Shown: positions 50,861 through 59,500 of the stretch, one piece after another
How the letters are laid out: each line of letters opens with the position of its first letter
How positions within the stretch are numbered: position 1 is the first letter of the stretch
Assembly: GCF_037338445.1 (NCBI RefSeq)
Contig: NZ_CP147838.1
Span: forward strand, 2,852,001-2,916,000
Direction of reading: 5' to 3'
Origin: Salinibaculum sp. SYNS191
Lineage (GTDB): Archaea > Halobacteriota > Halobacteria > Halobacteriales > Haloarculaceae
DNA length: 64,000 nt
Position numbers and translations under genes: made by a program
Notes under the pieces: generated by a model
The model's database searches: none
Seen by the model: the letters and a program-made list of their open reading frames with translations, nothing else
What the model was told of the DNA's origin: nothing

Positions 50861-52060
50861 ATGACACGTACCGATGACACGAGGGGGGATCGGGGGAGGG
50901 CGCGCCTCGACGCGCTCTTTGCCTGTCTCGCGAACGGCGACAGCCGCCGGATTCTCGGCTTCCTCTACGACCAGGCACCCGACTCTCTGACACAGCGGGA
51001 CCTCGCATCGCATCTCGTCAACTGCCCGACCGGCCGCGACGCGGACGCAGACACCACGGTGTCGCAGGCACTTCTCAGGGTCCGACACACGCTCGTCCCG
51101 AAGCTCGATGCAGCGGGGCTGGTCGTGCCGGAACCCGACCACGGGACGGTCGCACTCTCCGACCACCCCGCCTTCGAGGACCGGGGCATCGTCGACGTCA
51201 TCTCGGGCGAGGAGGACGCCGACGCGGACTCCCTCGACGCGCTGTTTCGCGTTCTCAGTGTCGGTCGTCGTCGCACCGCTCTCGACGTGCTGAGCCACGA
51301 GTTTCAGGAGATTCACGTCGAGACGCTGGCACGCGAGATCGCCGCGACCGAACGCGGCGTCGCGGGACAGGCGGTTCCCGGCGAGGACGTGGCGGCGATT
51401 CGCCAGACGCTCTTTCACGTCCACCTCCCGCTGATGGACGACGCGGGTGTCGTCGAGTACGACCCCGACGCCCGGACGGTCGCGTACGCGGGACATCCCG
51501 CACTGCGCGTGCCGTGGATGCACTCCGTCCTCGGTCCTCACTTCCGGGCACTGGTGACCACCGATTCGACCCCGCGGGAGATGGGCCACATCCAGGGCCG
51601 CGAGGACGTCATCTCCTACGGGCAGTGGCTCGGCGAGCGGACGGAGGAGGAACTGTTCTGTATGTTCACGCACAACGACATGCTCGAATCGGGGTGTTTC
51701 CGTCGCGTCATCGACGCTGCCGCACAGGGCGTGGACGTCTACATCGGCACGTACGATACGACCGTGCGCAATTACGTCCGCGAGCACGCCCCCGAGGTCA
51801 CGCTGTGGGAACCCCGGATGAACTGGTTGAACCTGCCCGTCGAGGGCAACAGAGTGGGTCGCCTGATACTCTCCGACCGACGCGCGGTCATGCTCGGGAC
51901 CATCAAGACGGAGACCGACGAGGGCGTTCCCGAGGAGAAAGCCATCGTCGGCGAGGGCGCGGACAACACGCTGGTCGTCATGATTCGGCAGATGCTCGAC
52001 GGCCACCTCGACCAGATCGACGAACAGTACAGCGAACTCGCTCCCACGCTCCCCTTCTGA
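50861..52060 (+). CDS. Regulator with two DUF7344-type winged helices and a TrmB/PLD-like C-terminal domain
   Basis: A 399-residue cytoplasmic protein. Residues about 12-115 (RLDALFACLANGDSRRILGFLYDQ, VRHTLVPKLDAAGLV) and 120-225 (SLDALFRVLSVGRRRTALDVLS, FHVHLPLMDDAGVVEYD) are two copies of the haloarchaeal DUF7344 winged-helix module. The rest (EELFCMFTHNDMLE, FRRVIDAAAQGVDVYIGTYD, RLILSDRRAVMLGTI) resembles the sugar-binding or PLD-like domain of TrmB-type regulators. The start at 50861 lies about 29 bases after a TATA-like CTTATG (50829-50834). Five bases separate it from the HalOD1 gene, suggesting cotranscription. Confidence 0.82.
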   Translation: MTRTDDTRGDRGRARLDALFACLANGDSRRILGFLYDQAPDSLTQRDLASHLVNCPTGRDADADTTVSQALLRVRHTLVPKLDAAGLVVPEPDHGTVALSDHPAFEDRGIVDVISGEEDADADSLDALFRVLSVGRRRTALDVLSHEFQEIHVETLAREIAATERGVAGQAVPGEDVAAIRQTLFHVHLPLMDDAGVVEYDPDARTVAYAGHPALRVPWMHSVLGPHFRALVTTDSTPREMGHIQGREDVISYGQWLGERTEEELFCMFTHNDMLESGCFRRVIDAAAQGVDVYIGTYDTTVRNYVREHAPEVTLWEPRMNWLNLPVEGNRVGRLILSDRRAVMLGTIKTETDEGVPEEKAIVGEGADNTLVVMIRQMLDGHLDQIDEQYSELAPTLPF

Positions 52061-52065
52061 GACAC

Positions 52066-52341
52066 ATGTCACAGCCACCAGATTCACCGAACCGAGACGC
52101 GGCGTTCGTGTACGACCAGGGACCAGACGAGCGAGCGAGTGCTGCGGTCGTCGCCGCGGTCGCTGAAGCCACCGGAGAATCCCCGCTCGAGATGGCGCGA
52201 CTCGGCACGGTCGTCGACACGGATGCGCTGAATATTCTCTTCGACAGCACGAGCGACGACCCGTCGCCGACGACCTTTACCTTCGAGTACTGTGACGTCG
52301 ACGTCACGGTGACGCCGTCCGAGGTTCTCGTGGACTCGTGA
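52066..52341 (+). CDS. HalOD1 output-domain protein (first)
   Basis: A 91-residue single HalOD1 domain: ASAAVVAAVAEATGESPLEM, LGTVVDTDALNILFDS and the strand pair FTFEYCDVDVTVTPSEVLV. HalOD1 is a small haloarchaeal domain thought to act in signal output; its biochemistry is unknown. It follows the double-DUF7344 regulator by 5 bases and probably shares its transcript. Confidence 0.85.
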   Translation: MSQPPDSPNRDAAFVYDQGPDERASAAVVAAVAEATGESPLEMARLGTVVDTDALNILFDSTSDDPSPTTFTFEYCDVDVTVTPSEVLVDS

Positions 52342-52497
52342 GGCGCGGGCGACGCTTCCCCCTATTGCCGCCTGGTCTGTCACCAACGTTGTTGATACTG
52401 CGCGATTATCACACGATGATACACAGAAAGGGTCGGGGTTTGCTACGCCGTGAGAACTGTCGGTGGTCCTATGGGGGTGGAGGGTCTTACGTGGCCC

Positions 52498-52788
52498 ATG
52501 CGATTCTCGCAAACAGACGGTGGAGACCATACCAGGCGGATTCGGTCCGACGAGACGCCCATCGAGGCGATTGTCCAGGCGCTGGAGAGCGTTTCGGGAC
52601 GTGCGCCGGACGACCTGGCCCCGCTGCACAGCGCCGTCGAGACCGACGCGCTGGAGCGGCTGTTCCGCAGCGCGAAAGACGAACCGGTCGCGCCGTTTCG
52701 CCTCAGCTTCACCTACGACGACTACGAGGTCTCCGTGAATCGCTCGACGGTCCGGCTGACAGACCTGTCCGACCGTCGCATCTCGTAG
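52498..52788 (+). CDS. HalOD1 output-domain protein (second)
   Basis: A 96-residue HalOD1 protein, paralogous to the one at 52066-52341: PIEAIVQALESVSGRAPDDL, LHSAVETDALERLFRS and FRLSFTYDDYEVSVNRSTVRL. The start could also be the in-frame ATG at 52471 or GTG at 52450; the homology begins after all three. It has its own upstream gap of 156 bases with an AT-rich stretch (GATTATCACACGATGATACA), so it may be transcribed separately. Confidence 0.82.
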   Translation: MRFSQTDGGDHTRRIRSDETPIEAIVQALESVSGRAPDDLAPLHSAVETDALERLFRSAKDEPVAPFRLSFTYDDYEVSVNRSTVRLTDLSDRRIS

Positions 52789-52833
52789 CCGGGCCTGGCC
52801 GTCGGCACTCGACCGAGGGTGGCAGTTGCGTTC

Positions 52834-53709
52834 TCAGATTGCGGCGAGCACCTGCCAGACGACGAAAAGCGCGCCGGCACCGCTGAGAGTGCTGAACACG
52901 GCGTGTCGTCGCTGCGTGTCTGGCTGGGGACCGCAGGCGACCTCGCCGTGGCCGTGGCCGGAGCCACCGCCGGAACACTCCGGAATCATGTCGATGGCGA
53001 CGTGTGCGAACACGCCGGTGGAGACGCCGTAGAAGAGTGCCTTGATGACCGATCCCAGTGCAGGCGTCGAGATGGACAGGGGGATAGCCACGAGGCCGAC
53101 GGCAGCGGCGGGCAGGGCCATCACGACGAGCGGGAGGTCGTCGCGGTCGAGTGTCTCCGCGCCGCTGAACCCCGCCGGGAGTTTGTGAGCGACGATTCCG
53201 TAGCCGAAAAGCGGCGTGAGCGACGGGAGGGTGCCGTAGACGACGCCCATGATACTCCCCGCGAGCATCGCGTGCACCGTCAGTTCCGCCACGGTACCGT
53301 TTACCGGCAGGCTGCGGTGTGAGAGATGGTGTCCGAGTTCGTGCCCGGCGTAGCCCGACAGGTAGCCGAAGGCGATGGCGAATCCGCCGTACTCGGGATG
53401 TTGCAGGATGGCTTTCGGTGCCAGGAGCGCGGCGGCGCTGGCGAGCATCGCCCCGCTCGTGAGCCCGTAGGCCCACAGCCGTCGCAGGGGCGTGTCCAGG
53501 ACGCTGTACTGCTGGATACCGACCCCGGCCACCATCGCCACGAACGCGAACAGCACGATTCCGACCAGCTTCGTCCGGCCGTAGAGGAGGCCCCCGCCGA
53601 GGGCTGCGACGAAGACGAGGACGGCTGCGAGGCCGAGGCCGGTCGCGACTCGATGCCGCGTCGGTCCGGGACGCTCGACCGATGCATCTGTCGTGTCTAT
53701 ATTGGGCAC
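52834..53709 (-). CDS. ZIP-family metal transporter-like protein
   Basis: A 291-residue protein with about eight membrane helices. The ZIP-like core is AYGHELGHHLSH-type His-rich loop (GYAGHELGHHLSHRSLP), ELTVHAMLAGSIMGVVYG, and GYGIVAHKLPAGFS, the counterpart of the HxxPEG motif of ZIP transporters, where the usual Glu is missing (PAG). A late GGGSGHGHGE loop could bind metal. It probably moves Zn2+ or a similar ion across the membrane. No ATG fits; GTG at 53709 is used, with TTG at 53718 as the alternative. Confidence 0.75.
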   Translation of the reverse strand: MPNIDTTDASVERPGPTRHRVATGLGLAAVLVFVAALGGGLLYGRTKLVGIVLFAFVAMVAGVGIQQYSVLDTPLRRLWAYGLTSGAMLASAAALLAPKAILQHPEYGGFAIAFGYLSGYAGHELGHHLSHRSLPVNGTVAELTVHAMLAGSIMGVVYGTLPSLTPLFGYGIVAHKLPAGFSGAETLDRDDLPLVVMALPAAAVGLVAIPLSISTPALGSVIKALFYGVSTGVFAHVAIDMIPECSGGGSGHGHGEVACGPQPDTQRRHAVFSTLSGAGALFVVWQVLAAI

Positions 53710-53790
53710 ATTTAACAATATTAACTACGCACTTGTGAACGTGTTGCTGGTCACTACCAACCGGGCACGGCGGCAGGTCCCCGCCGTGGG

Positions 53791-54558
53791 TCACTCGTCG
53801 GGAGTCGACTCGTCGCCGAGCGTCATGCCGACGTACTGTTTGACCAGGGTGGCCTCGCCCATCCGGAGACGGTACGACAGCGTCGACTGTGGGACGTCGA
53901 GTTCCGCGGCGAGTTCGTCGATGGTGACCTCGCGGGGCCGCTGGTAGTACCCGCGTGCCACCGCCTCGACGAGTGCCTGTTCCTGCACGCCCGAGACGTC
54001 GGCTTCGAGGACTCCCAACCCGTCCCACTCGACGGCGTCGCCGATGTGACCCAGTTCGAACCGGACGCCATCGCGCAACGCGGCGGATATCCGGTCGTAG
54101 ACGAGCCCCACCTGGTCGTCGGAGGGCATCAGCAGTCGCCAGGACTCGACGCCGTCGTGGTAGTGGACGTCGGCCAGCGTGCCGGCCCCGAGTTGCGAGC
54201 AGACGATTGTCTGGACCGTCTCGGTGGTCGCCTCGTGTTCGACGGGGATGTAGAGCGTCCGGTCGCCCGACCCGGTCGCGAGCGGGAAGGCCGTTCCCGG
54301 CGACGTGTCCTGGCGTGGCTGCACGCTCTCGGGGCCGTGTGCGCGCTCTCGAAACGCCGCCTCTGCGCGTTCGACGGCGTCGCTCGGGCCGCTAATCTGG
54401 AGCACGCGGAGATAGGACCGAGCGCCGGTGCAGACGTCGATGGCCGACGCCGACAGGTCCGAGTGGTCGTGAAAGAGCCGCATGACGTCGTCCTCGGTCT
54501 CCTCGTAGTGCAGCGAGAAGGTGAACTCCCGCAGCCGCGCGGTGCCGTCAGAGGCCAT
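53791..54558 (-). CDS. HTH-10 (BAT-like) transcription regulator
   Basis: A 255-residue regulator with an N-terminal sensor-like domain (REFTFSLHYEETEDDVMRLFHD; DVCTGARSYLRVLQISGP) and a C-terminal HTH-10: LEADVSGVQEQALVEAVARGYYQRPREVTIDELA (quoted in part here as residues about 195-228), then LDVPQSTLSYRLRMGEATLVKQYV. It lies 60 bases upstream of nothing on its strand except the rhodanese gene at 54619 and is followed by the ZIP-like gene, so it may control either. The ligand is unknown. Confidence 0.88.
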   Translation of the reverse strand: MASDGTARLREFTFSLHYEETEDDVMRLFHDHSDLSASAIDVCTGARSYLRVLQISGPSDAVERAEAAFRERAHGPESVQPRQDTSPGTAFPLATGSGDRTLYIPVEHEATTETVQTIVCSQLGAGTLADVHYHDGVESWRLLMPSDDQVGLVYDRISAALRDGVRFELGHIGDAVEWDGLGVLEADVSGVQEQALVEAVARGYYQRPREVTIDELAAELDVPQSTLSYRLRMGEATLVKQYVGMTLGDESTPDE

Positions 54559-54618
54559 CGCCGCCCTCGGCCGCGGGCCTCTCGCGCCGCCCGTCGGTCG
54601 GTGTCGTGCTGGCCGGGG

Positions 54619-55485
54619 TCATGGCCCCGCCTCTCGACCGTTTGCGACCGGCGCGCCGACGGTGTTGCCCCACTCGACCCACGACCCGTAGTAGTGACGG
54701 ACGGCGTCGAAGTCGAGGAGTTCGTGAAGGGCGACCCACGTCAGTGCCGACCGTTCACCGATGCGGCAGTACACCACGATGTCGTCGTCGGTGTCGAGAC
54801 CGGCCTCCGCGAAGACCGCCCGCATCTCCGCCGCCGGTTTGAACCGGCCCGTCGGCTGTACGACCCGACTCCACGGGACGTTGATTGCGCCGGGGATGTG
54901 GCCCCCTCGCTGGACGCTCTCGTTCCAGCCCGGCGGCGAAAGGATTTCGCCCCGGAACTCCGCGGGTGCACGGACGTCGACGAGGTGCTCGTCGCCCTCC
55001 ATCGCGGCGCGAACGCCCTCGCGGTCGATGCGAATCGAGTCCTCGACGCCGCCGATACGGTACGACCGCTCGGCGTACGACGGGACCACGTCCGTCGTCT
55101 CTCGGCCGCTCGCCAGCCAGATGTCACGGCCCCCGTCGAGCAGTCTGACGTCCCGATGGCCGTAGTACCGCAGGAGCCAGTACGCGTACGCGGCGAACCA
55201 GTTCTGCGTGTCGCCGTAGAAGACGACCGTCGTCTCGTCGGTAATTCCTCGCGTCCCGAGCAGGCGCTCGAAACGTGATTCCGACGGCACGTCGAAGACC
55301 GTCGCGTCGCGGAGGTGCTCCTGCCATTCGAGCGTGACAGCGCCGGGAACGTGCGCGTCCCGGTACGTCTCGGGGTAGGCGTCGACCTCCACCAGCCGGT
55401 ACTCGGGGTCGTCGCGACCGAACGCTTCGAGTCGCTCGTCCACCCACTCGGGGGAGACGAGCGCGTCGACCTCAGCTGTGTCCAT
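54619..55485 (-). CDS. tssA: Thiosulfate/3-mercaptopyruvate sulfurtransferase (two rhodanese domains)
   Basis: A 288-residue sulfurtransferase with tandem rhodanese domains. The N-terminal domain (YRLVEVDAYPETYRDAHVPGA) lacks the thiol; the C-terminal domain has DVRAPAEFRGE and the active-site loop VVYCRIGERSAL with the catalytic Cys. CRxGxR/S loops of the CRIGERS type fit thiosulfate or mercaptopyruvate donors. It moves sulfane sulfur to cyanide or thiol acceptors. Its stop lies 60 bases before the HTH-10 regulator start on the same strand. Confidence 0.92.
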   Translation of the reverse strand: MDTAEVDALVSPEWVDERLEAFGRDDPEYRLVEVDAYPETYRDAHVPGAVTLEWQEHLRDATVFDVPSESRFERLLGTRGITDETTVVFYGDTQNWFAAYAYWLLRYYGHRDVRLLDGGRDIWLASGRETTDVVPSYAERSYRIGGVEDSIRIDREGVRAAMEGDEHLVDVRAPAEFRGEILSPPGWNESVQRGGHIPGAINVPWSRVVQPTGRFKPAAEMRAVFAEAGLDTDDDIVVYCRIGERSALTWVALHELLDFDAVRHYYGSWVEWGNTVGAPVANGREAGP

Positions 55486-55580
55486 CGGTCCACCGTAGGC
55501 GCTCTCGCACCATCTATGCTCGGTGTCGCCGGCCGTCCCTGTCGCTTCGAGCAGTCGACGCAGAGGCTCTCGTCACCGGG

Positions 55581-55862
55581 TCAGCGCTCCTCCCCGGCGG
55601 TGTCAGTCTGCTGGTGACTCCCGTCGGCGGTCCCGACGCGTTCCAGCGCGACCCCGGCAATCCCGGCGGCCACCATCCCGATACTCAGTGCGCGAATCTG
55701 CCTGATGTAGCCGGGGTCGGGTTCCAGCATCTCCGTGTTCTCGAAGTTCTGTGACAGCATTCTTCGTGTCAGCTCCGCGCCTGCCCGCGGTGCAATCGCC
55801 GTGACGACGCCCTGGACGACCGCCGCCACGGCGGCCATCTTCCGACAGTTCGGTCCACGCAT
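55581..55862 (-). CDS. Small membrane-associated protein, 93 residues
   Basis: A 93-residue protein with one or two hydrophobic segments (MAAVAAVVQGVVTAIAPRAG; ALSIGMVAAGIAGVALERVG) separated by LTRRMLSQNFENTEMLEPDPG. The segment resembles small haloarchaeal proteins of unknown function. I use the ATG at 55862; an earlier in-frame ATG at 55892 lies inside the AT-rich box AATATTAAT (minus, about 55891-55900) that looks like the promoter. Confidence 0.7.
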   Translation of the reverse strand: MRGPNCRKMAAVAAVVQGVVTAIAPRAGAELTRRMLSQNFENTEMLEPDPGYIRQIRALSIGMVAAGIAGVALERVGTADGSHQQTDTAGEER

Positions 55863-56003
55863 CACACCGCGACGTAGGGTAGCTGCCCTCATTAATATTG
55901 TGAAGATTGCCCACTACAAACACTGTTAACTCCACCCTCCACACCCATCAGACGCGGGGCAGTGACTGGCACTCACCGGATAGTCGTCTCGCTACCGCCT
56001 GCG

Positions 56004-56186
56004 CTACACACCGAGTGTCTCCCAGTTCCGGTAGAGGCCGACGCCGAACCCGAGGACGATAGCTCCGACGCCGGCTTGCCGTGCGACCGTACCGAACTCC
56101 CCCGCGCTCAGCGCGACGACGCCGCGGACCGCCAGTATGCCCGTCAGAATCACCACGAGACTCAGTACCAGGTGCCTGGTCTCCAT
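56004..56186 (-). CDS. Small two-helix membrane protein, 60 residues
   Basis: A 60-residue protein, METRHLVLSLVVILTGILAVRG... ending GVGLYRNWETLGV, with two membrane helices (about residues 5-23 and 38-53). No family is recognised. It is transcribed away from the small protein gene at 56306. Confidence 0.6.
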   Translation of the reverse strand: METRHLVLSLVVILTGILAVRGVVALSAGEFGTVARQAGVGAIVLGFGVGLYRNWETLGV

Positions 56187-56305
56187 ACCCCCGCTCGGGG
56201 CTCCGCGTTCGAGACGGTTCGCTTGGTCCTGGCCAATCCAGAACCGGGGTCCCTCCAGCGGTTTCGCACTGCGGTCGTTGGCGTAGACCAACGGACGCCC
56301 TACAG

Positions 56306-56560
56306 ATGACGAGCGACTACGACCGGTGTATGTCCCCATCGGAACTGCTCGCAGCGCTCCGGGACCGGAGCGTCGACTGCCGCTTCTGTCTCGGCGCGGC
56401 CGCGATGCTGTTGCTCGCGACTGTCGCTATCGTCTACGGCCTGACCAACCAGGACACCGTCACCGCCGTCGGTGCCCTCCTGCTGGTGCCTGCGGCGGTC
56501 CTGCTCGCCGCGCTGGGGCTGTCCGACCGCGAGGGTCGCGACAAGAGACGCCCGTCCTGA
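56306..56560 (+). CDS. Small two-helix membrane protein, 84 residues
   Basis: An 84-residue protein with a short cytoplasmic N-terminus (MTSDYDRCMSPSELLAALRD), a CRFC pair at residues 25-28, and two membrane helices (about 30-46 and 54-71), ending in a charged DREGRDKRRPS. The family is unknown. An in-frame ATG at 56330 is an alternative start. It converges on the cytochrome bd operon. Confidence 0.6.
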   Translation: MTSDYDRCMSPSELLAALRDRSVDCRFCLGAAAMLLLATVAIVYGLTNQDTVTAVGALLLVPAAVLLAALGLSDREGRDKRRPS

Positions 56561-56598
56561 CGACCGGAGCGACCCGACCGCGAACGCGACGGGCGTCG

Positions 56599-56847
56599 TC
56601 AGGAGAGACGGGCCCGCACGAGCACGTCGACGTTGTAGAGGAGGAGACCGACGGTGAGCAGCGTCGCCGCGAGGTAGACGACGAGCTGTGGCGGCCCGGA
56701 GGTGCTGCCGGCGATTGCCGCCCCGGCGAACCCGACGAACATGATTTCGGCCCACGTCACGAGTATCCGGGACAGCAGCGGCTTCGAGAGCGAGTTCGCC
56801 GCGGGCTCCGTGCCGTCGCGGGACCGCCGCTGGTCGTCGGTGGCCAT
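56599..56847 (-). CDS. Small membrane protein of the cytochrome bd operon
   Basis: An 82-residue protein with two membrane helices (about residues 32-47 and 55-72) after a charged N-terminus (TDDQRRSRDGTEPAANS). It starts 2 bases after the cydB stop, so it is the third gene of the cyd operon. Bacterial bd oxidases have small third subunits (CydX, CydH), but these are single-helix and this protein does not obviously match either. It could be a haloarchaeal accessory subunit or assembly factor. Confidence 0.75.
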   Translation of the reverse strand: MATDDQRRSRDGTEPAANSLSKPLLSRILVTWAEIMFVGFAGAAIAGSTSGPPQLVVYLAATLLTVGLLLYNVDVLVRARLS

Positions 56848-56849
56848 CG

Positions 56850-57851
56850 TCAGTACCCCTCCGACGGCTCTATCGGTCCGCTGAACGCCGTGTAGAGCAC
56901 GACGAAGTACGTCGCGACCAGCGGCAGGAGTATCGCGGCACCCAGGGACATGAGATTCAGCGGCAGGGTGGAGACGATCGCCTCACCGACGGAGGTTCCG
57001 CTCGCCGGGTCGACGGTCGGGTACAGCAACAGCGCGACGACTGTCGCGAGCCCGTAGGTCAGGCCGGCGCTGGCTGCCAGCGCTGCCACGTCACGGCCCT
57101 GCCTGAGCAGGACGACGTAGCCGCCGGCCAGGACGAGCGTCAGCACGACCAGCCCCAGCACTGCCGGGCTGGTCAGCGTCGGCACCAGTCCCGGCCGGGT
57201 GAGGCCGAGCGCGACGAGCGTCAGGACGACTGCGACCAGGTAGGCCGCGATGGCACCCTCCCCGTACCGCTGGAGGTCGGCGTCCATCCCGGCTCGCGTC
57301 TTCACTTGGAGGAAGGCGACGCCGGAGACGACGGTCAGCGCGACGACGGTCAGTCCCGTGAGCGCCCCGCCGAGGGTGAGGGCCGTCGTCGCGCCGAGGA
57401 GCCAGTTCCCGACGAACACGCCCAGCAGCAGCGGCGCGCCGACGCTCCCGGCGACGAAGGCCCGGCCCCACCAGCGCTGCCACGTCTCGTCGTCCCGCTG
57501 CTCGTACATCTCGGGTGCGAGCCCGCGGAGGATGAGCGCCCCGAGGACGCCGAACAGCAACAGGTAGTGGCGGCTGAACAGCCCCGCGTACACGGACGGG
57601 AACGCGGCGAAGAGGGCGCCGCCGAAGACCACGAGCCAGACCTCGTTGCCGTCCCAGAAGGGGCCGATCGCGGCGAGAATCGTCTCCCGGTCCGCCTCCG
57701 AGTCCCGCGTCGCGAAGACCGCCCCGGCACCGAAGTCGAACCCGTCCAGGAACAGGAAGGTCCCGAGCATCACGAACAGCAACCCGAACCACAGTTCCGG
57801 CAGGGGGAGGCCGAAGATGGGGCCGGCATCGAGCCAGCCGAGGTCAGTCAT
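56850..57851 (-). CDS. cydB: Cytochrome bd quinol oxidase subunit II
   Basis: A 333-residue membrane protein with about eight helices, subunit II of a bd-type terminal oxidase. Conserved segments are LDGFDFGAGA near residues 35-44 and IGPFWDGNEVWLVVFGGALF near 62-81. It pairs with CydA and stabilises the haem core. Its start lies 8 bases inside the end of cydA, so it is translationally coupled. The subunit carries no haem of its own. Confidence 0.95.
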   Translation of the reverse strand: MTDLGWLDAGPIFGLPLPELWFGLLFVMLGTFLFLDGFDFGAGAVFATRDSEADRETILAAIGPFWDGNEVWLVVFGGALFAAFPSVYAGLFSRHYLLLFGVLGALILRGLAPEMYEQRDDETWQRWWGRAFVAGSVGAPLLLGVFVGNWLLGATTALTLGGALTGLTVVALTVVSGVAFLQVKTRAGMDADLQRYGEGAIAAYLVAVVLTLVALGLTRPGLVPTLTSPAVLGLVVLTLVLAGGYVVLLRQGRDVAALAASAGLTYGLATVVALLLYPTVDPASGTSVGEAIVSTLPLNLMSLGAAILLPLVATYFVVLYTAFSGPIEPSEGY

Positions 57852-59280
57852 CGTTGGTCACCCCCGCCGGCGGGACCTCGCGGTTCTCGTCGGGGACCTC
57901 GACCGAATCGAGTTCCTCGTCGCCGGGCGGCCCGTTGCGGATGATGCGGACGACGACGTAGCCATACAGCGCCAGCAGTAGCGCGTACACGACGACGAAC
58001 CCGACCAGCGTCAGCGTCGCTTCCGCCCCCGTCAGCCCGGGCGAGACGCCGGCGCTCGTCTTCATCACGTCCTGGATGACCCAGGGTTGCCGTCCCACCT
58101 CGGTGACGATCCACCCGACTTCGACGGCGACGATGCCCAGCAGCGTCGACCCCATCAGCGCCTTGTGCAACAGGTCGTCTTCGAGCAACTGCCCTTTCCA
58201 CCACCGGTAGCCGCCCCAGAACGCCAGGAGGATGAACCAGAACCCGAGGCCGACCATGGCGCGGAACGCCCAGAAGACGATGGCGACAGGGGGCGCCTCG
58301 GCGTCGAAGGAGTCTAACCCCTGTATCTCGGCCGACGGATCACCCCCGCTGGCGAGCCAGGAGGCACCGCCCGGAATGCCGAGGCCGAACAGGTCCTTCG
58401 CCCGCGGGTCCGTGATATCCGCCAGGTCCGTCGGCACCGCGATGAGGTACTCGGGGACGTACGATTCGGTCTCCCAGACCGCCTCCATCGCGGCGAACTT
58501 CTGTGGCTGGGTCTCCGCGACGTGGCGGCCGTACATGTCGCCGTGGAGCACCTGGAGCGGGGCCGTGATGAGCAGCGCGACCAGGGCGATTTTGAGGGTG
58601 GTCTCCCAGAAGTCGACCTGTTCGTTCTGGTAGCCCCAGACGTGGTGCCGGAAGACGTAGTAGGCCGCGATGCCGGCCATGAACAGCGCGACCGACTCGA
58701 CGGCCGCGTTCTGCATGTGGACGTACATGTAGCCAAAGCGGGGATTGAGGTAGGCGGCGATGGGGTCCGTCAGGTGGACGACCGCCTGGCCGCCCTCGTT
58801 GACGACTTCGAACCCGCGCGGTGTCTGCATCCAGGAGTTGGCGATGAGAATCCAGACGGCCGACAGCCAGGTCCCGACGGCGACGGCGACGCTGGAGACG
58901 AAATAGAGCGCGTTCGACACCCGGTCGCGGCCGAAGACGAAGATGCCGAGGAACGTGGCCTCCAGCATGAAGGCCATCATCCCCTCGACGGCCAGCGGCC
59001 CGCCGAACAGTTCGCCGGCGGCGGTCGAGAAGGCCGCGAAGTTCGTCCCGAACTCGAACTCCAGGACGATTCCCGTCACCGTCCCGACGACGAAACTGAT
59101 GGCGAAAATCTTCGTCCAGAAGCGCCGCAACCGCTCGTAGATCGGTTTCCCCGTCCGGATGTCCTTCCAGGTGAAGTAGACGAGAAACGGTGCGAGCCCC
59201 ATGCTCATCACCGGGAAGATGATGTGCACGATGGTTGTGACTGCGAACTGTAAGCGACTGGCTATGACTGGGTCGAGCAT
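57844..59280 (-). CDS. cydA: Cytochrome bd quinol oxidase subunit I
   Basis: A 478-residue membrane protein that oxidises quinol and reduces oxygen to water with high affinity. Haem ligands are visible: His19 (AVTTIVHIIFP), His188 (FGYMYVHMQNAAVES) for haem b558, and the GRQPWVIQDVMKT segment (residues 396-408). The quinol-binding Q loop contains QKFAAMEAVWETES, and the loop is short. The start at 59280 (MLDPVIASRLQF) matches the family; an in-frame extension to 59370 does not. It lets the cell respire at low oxygen. Confidence 0.96.
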   Translation of the reverse strand: MLDPVIASRLQFAVTTIVHIIFPVMSMGLAPFLVYFTWKDIRTGKPIYERLRRFWTKIFAISFVVGTVTGIVLEFEFGTNFAAFSTAAGELFGGPLAVEGMMAFMLEATFLGIFVFGRDRVSNALYFVSSVAVAVGTWLSAVWILIANSWMQTPRGFEVVNEGGQAVVHLTDPIAAYLNPRFGYMYVHMQNAAVESVALFMAGIAAYYVFRHHVWGYQNEQVDFWETTLKIALVALLITAPLQVLHGDMYGRHVAETQPQKFAAMEAVWETESYVPEYLIAVPTDLADITDPRAKDLFGLGIPGGASWLASGGDPSAEIQGLDSFDAEAPPVAIVFWAFRAMVGLGFWFILLAFWGGYRWWKGQLLEDDLLHKALMGSTLLGIVAVEVGWIVTEVGRQPWVIQDVMKTSAGVSPGLTGAEATLTLVGFVVVYALLLALYGYVVVRIIRNGPPGDEELDSVEVPDENREVPPAGVTNDD

Positions 59281-59500
59281 GACTTGGGATGCTGGGGCGG
59301 AGTGCTTGCTGCGCGACTCACCTCGGCCTAGCCGAGGGGGGCGAGTAAACGTTGAGTTGGCCTGTACCAACCCGTCGGAGCGCCTGTCAGCCAGTTGTTA
59401 GGGGTGCGGCGCGGCCCGCCGATAGACGGTTCTGGCACCGGCCGCTCTGTCCACCTCTCCCTGGGGTACGTTCTTCAGGCGATTTCCCGTAGTGGTTAGT

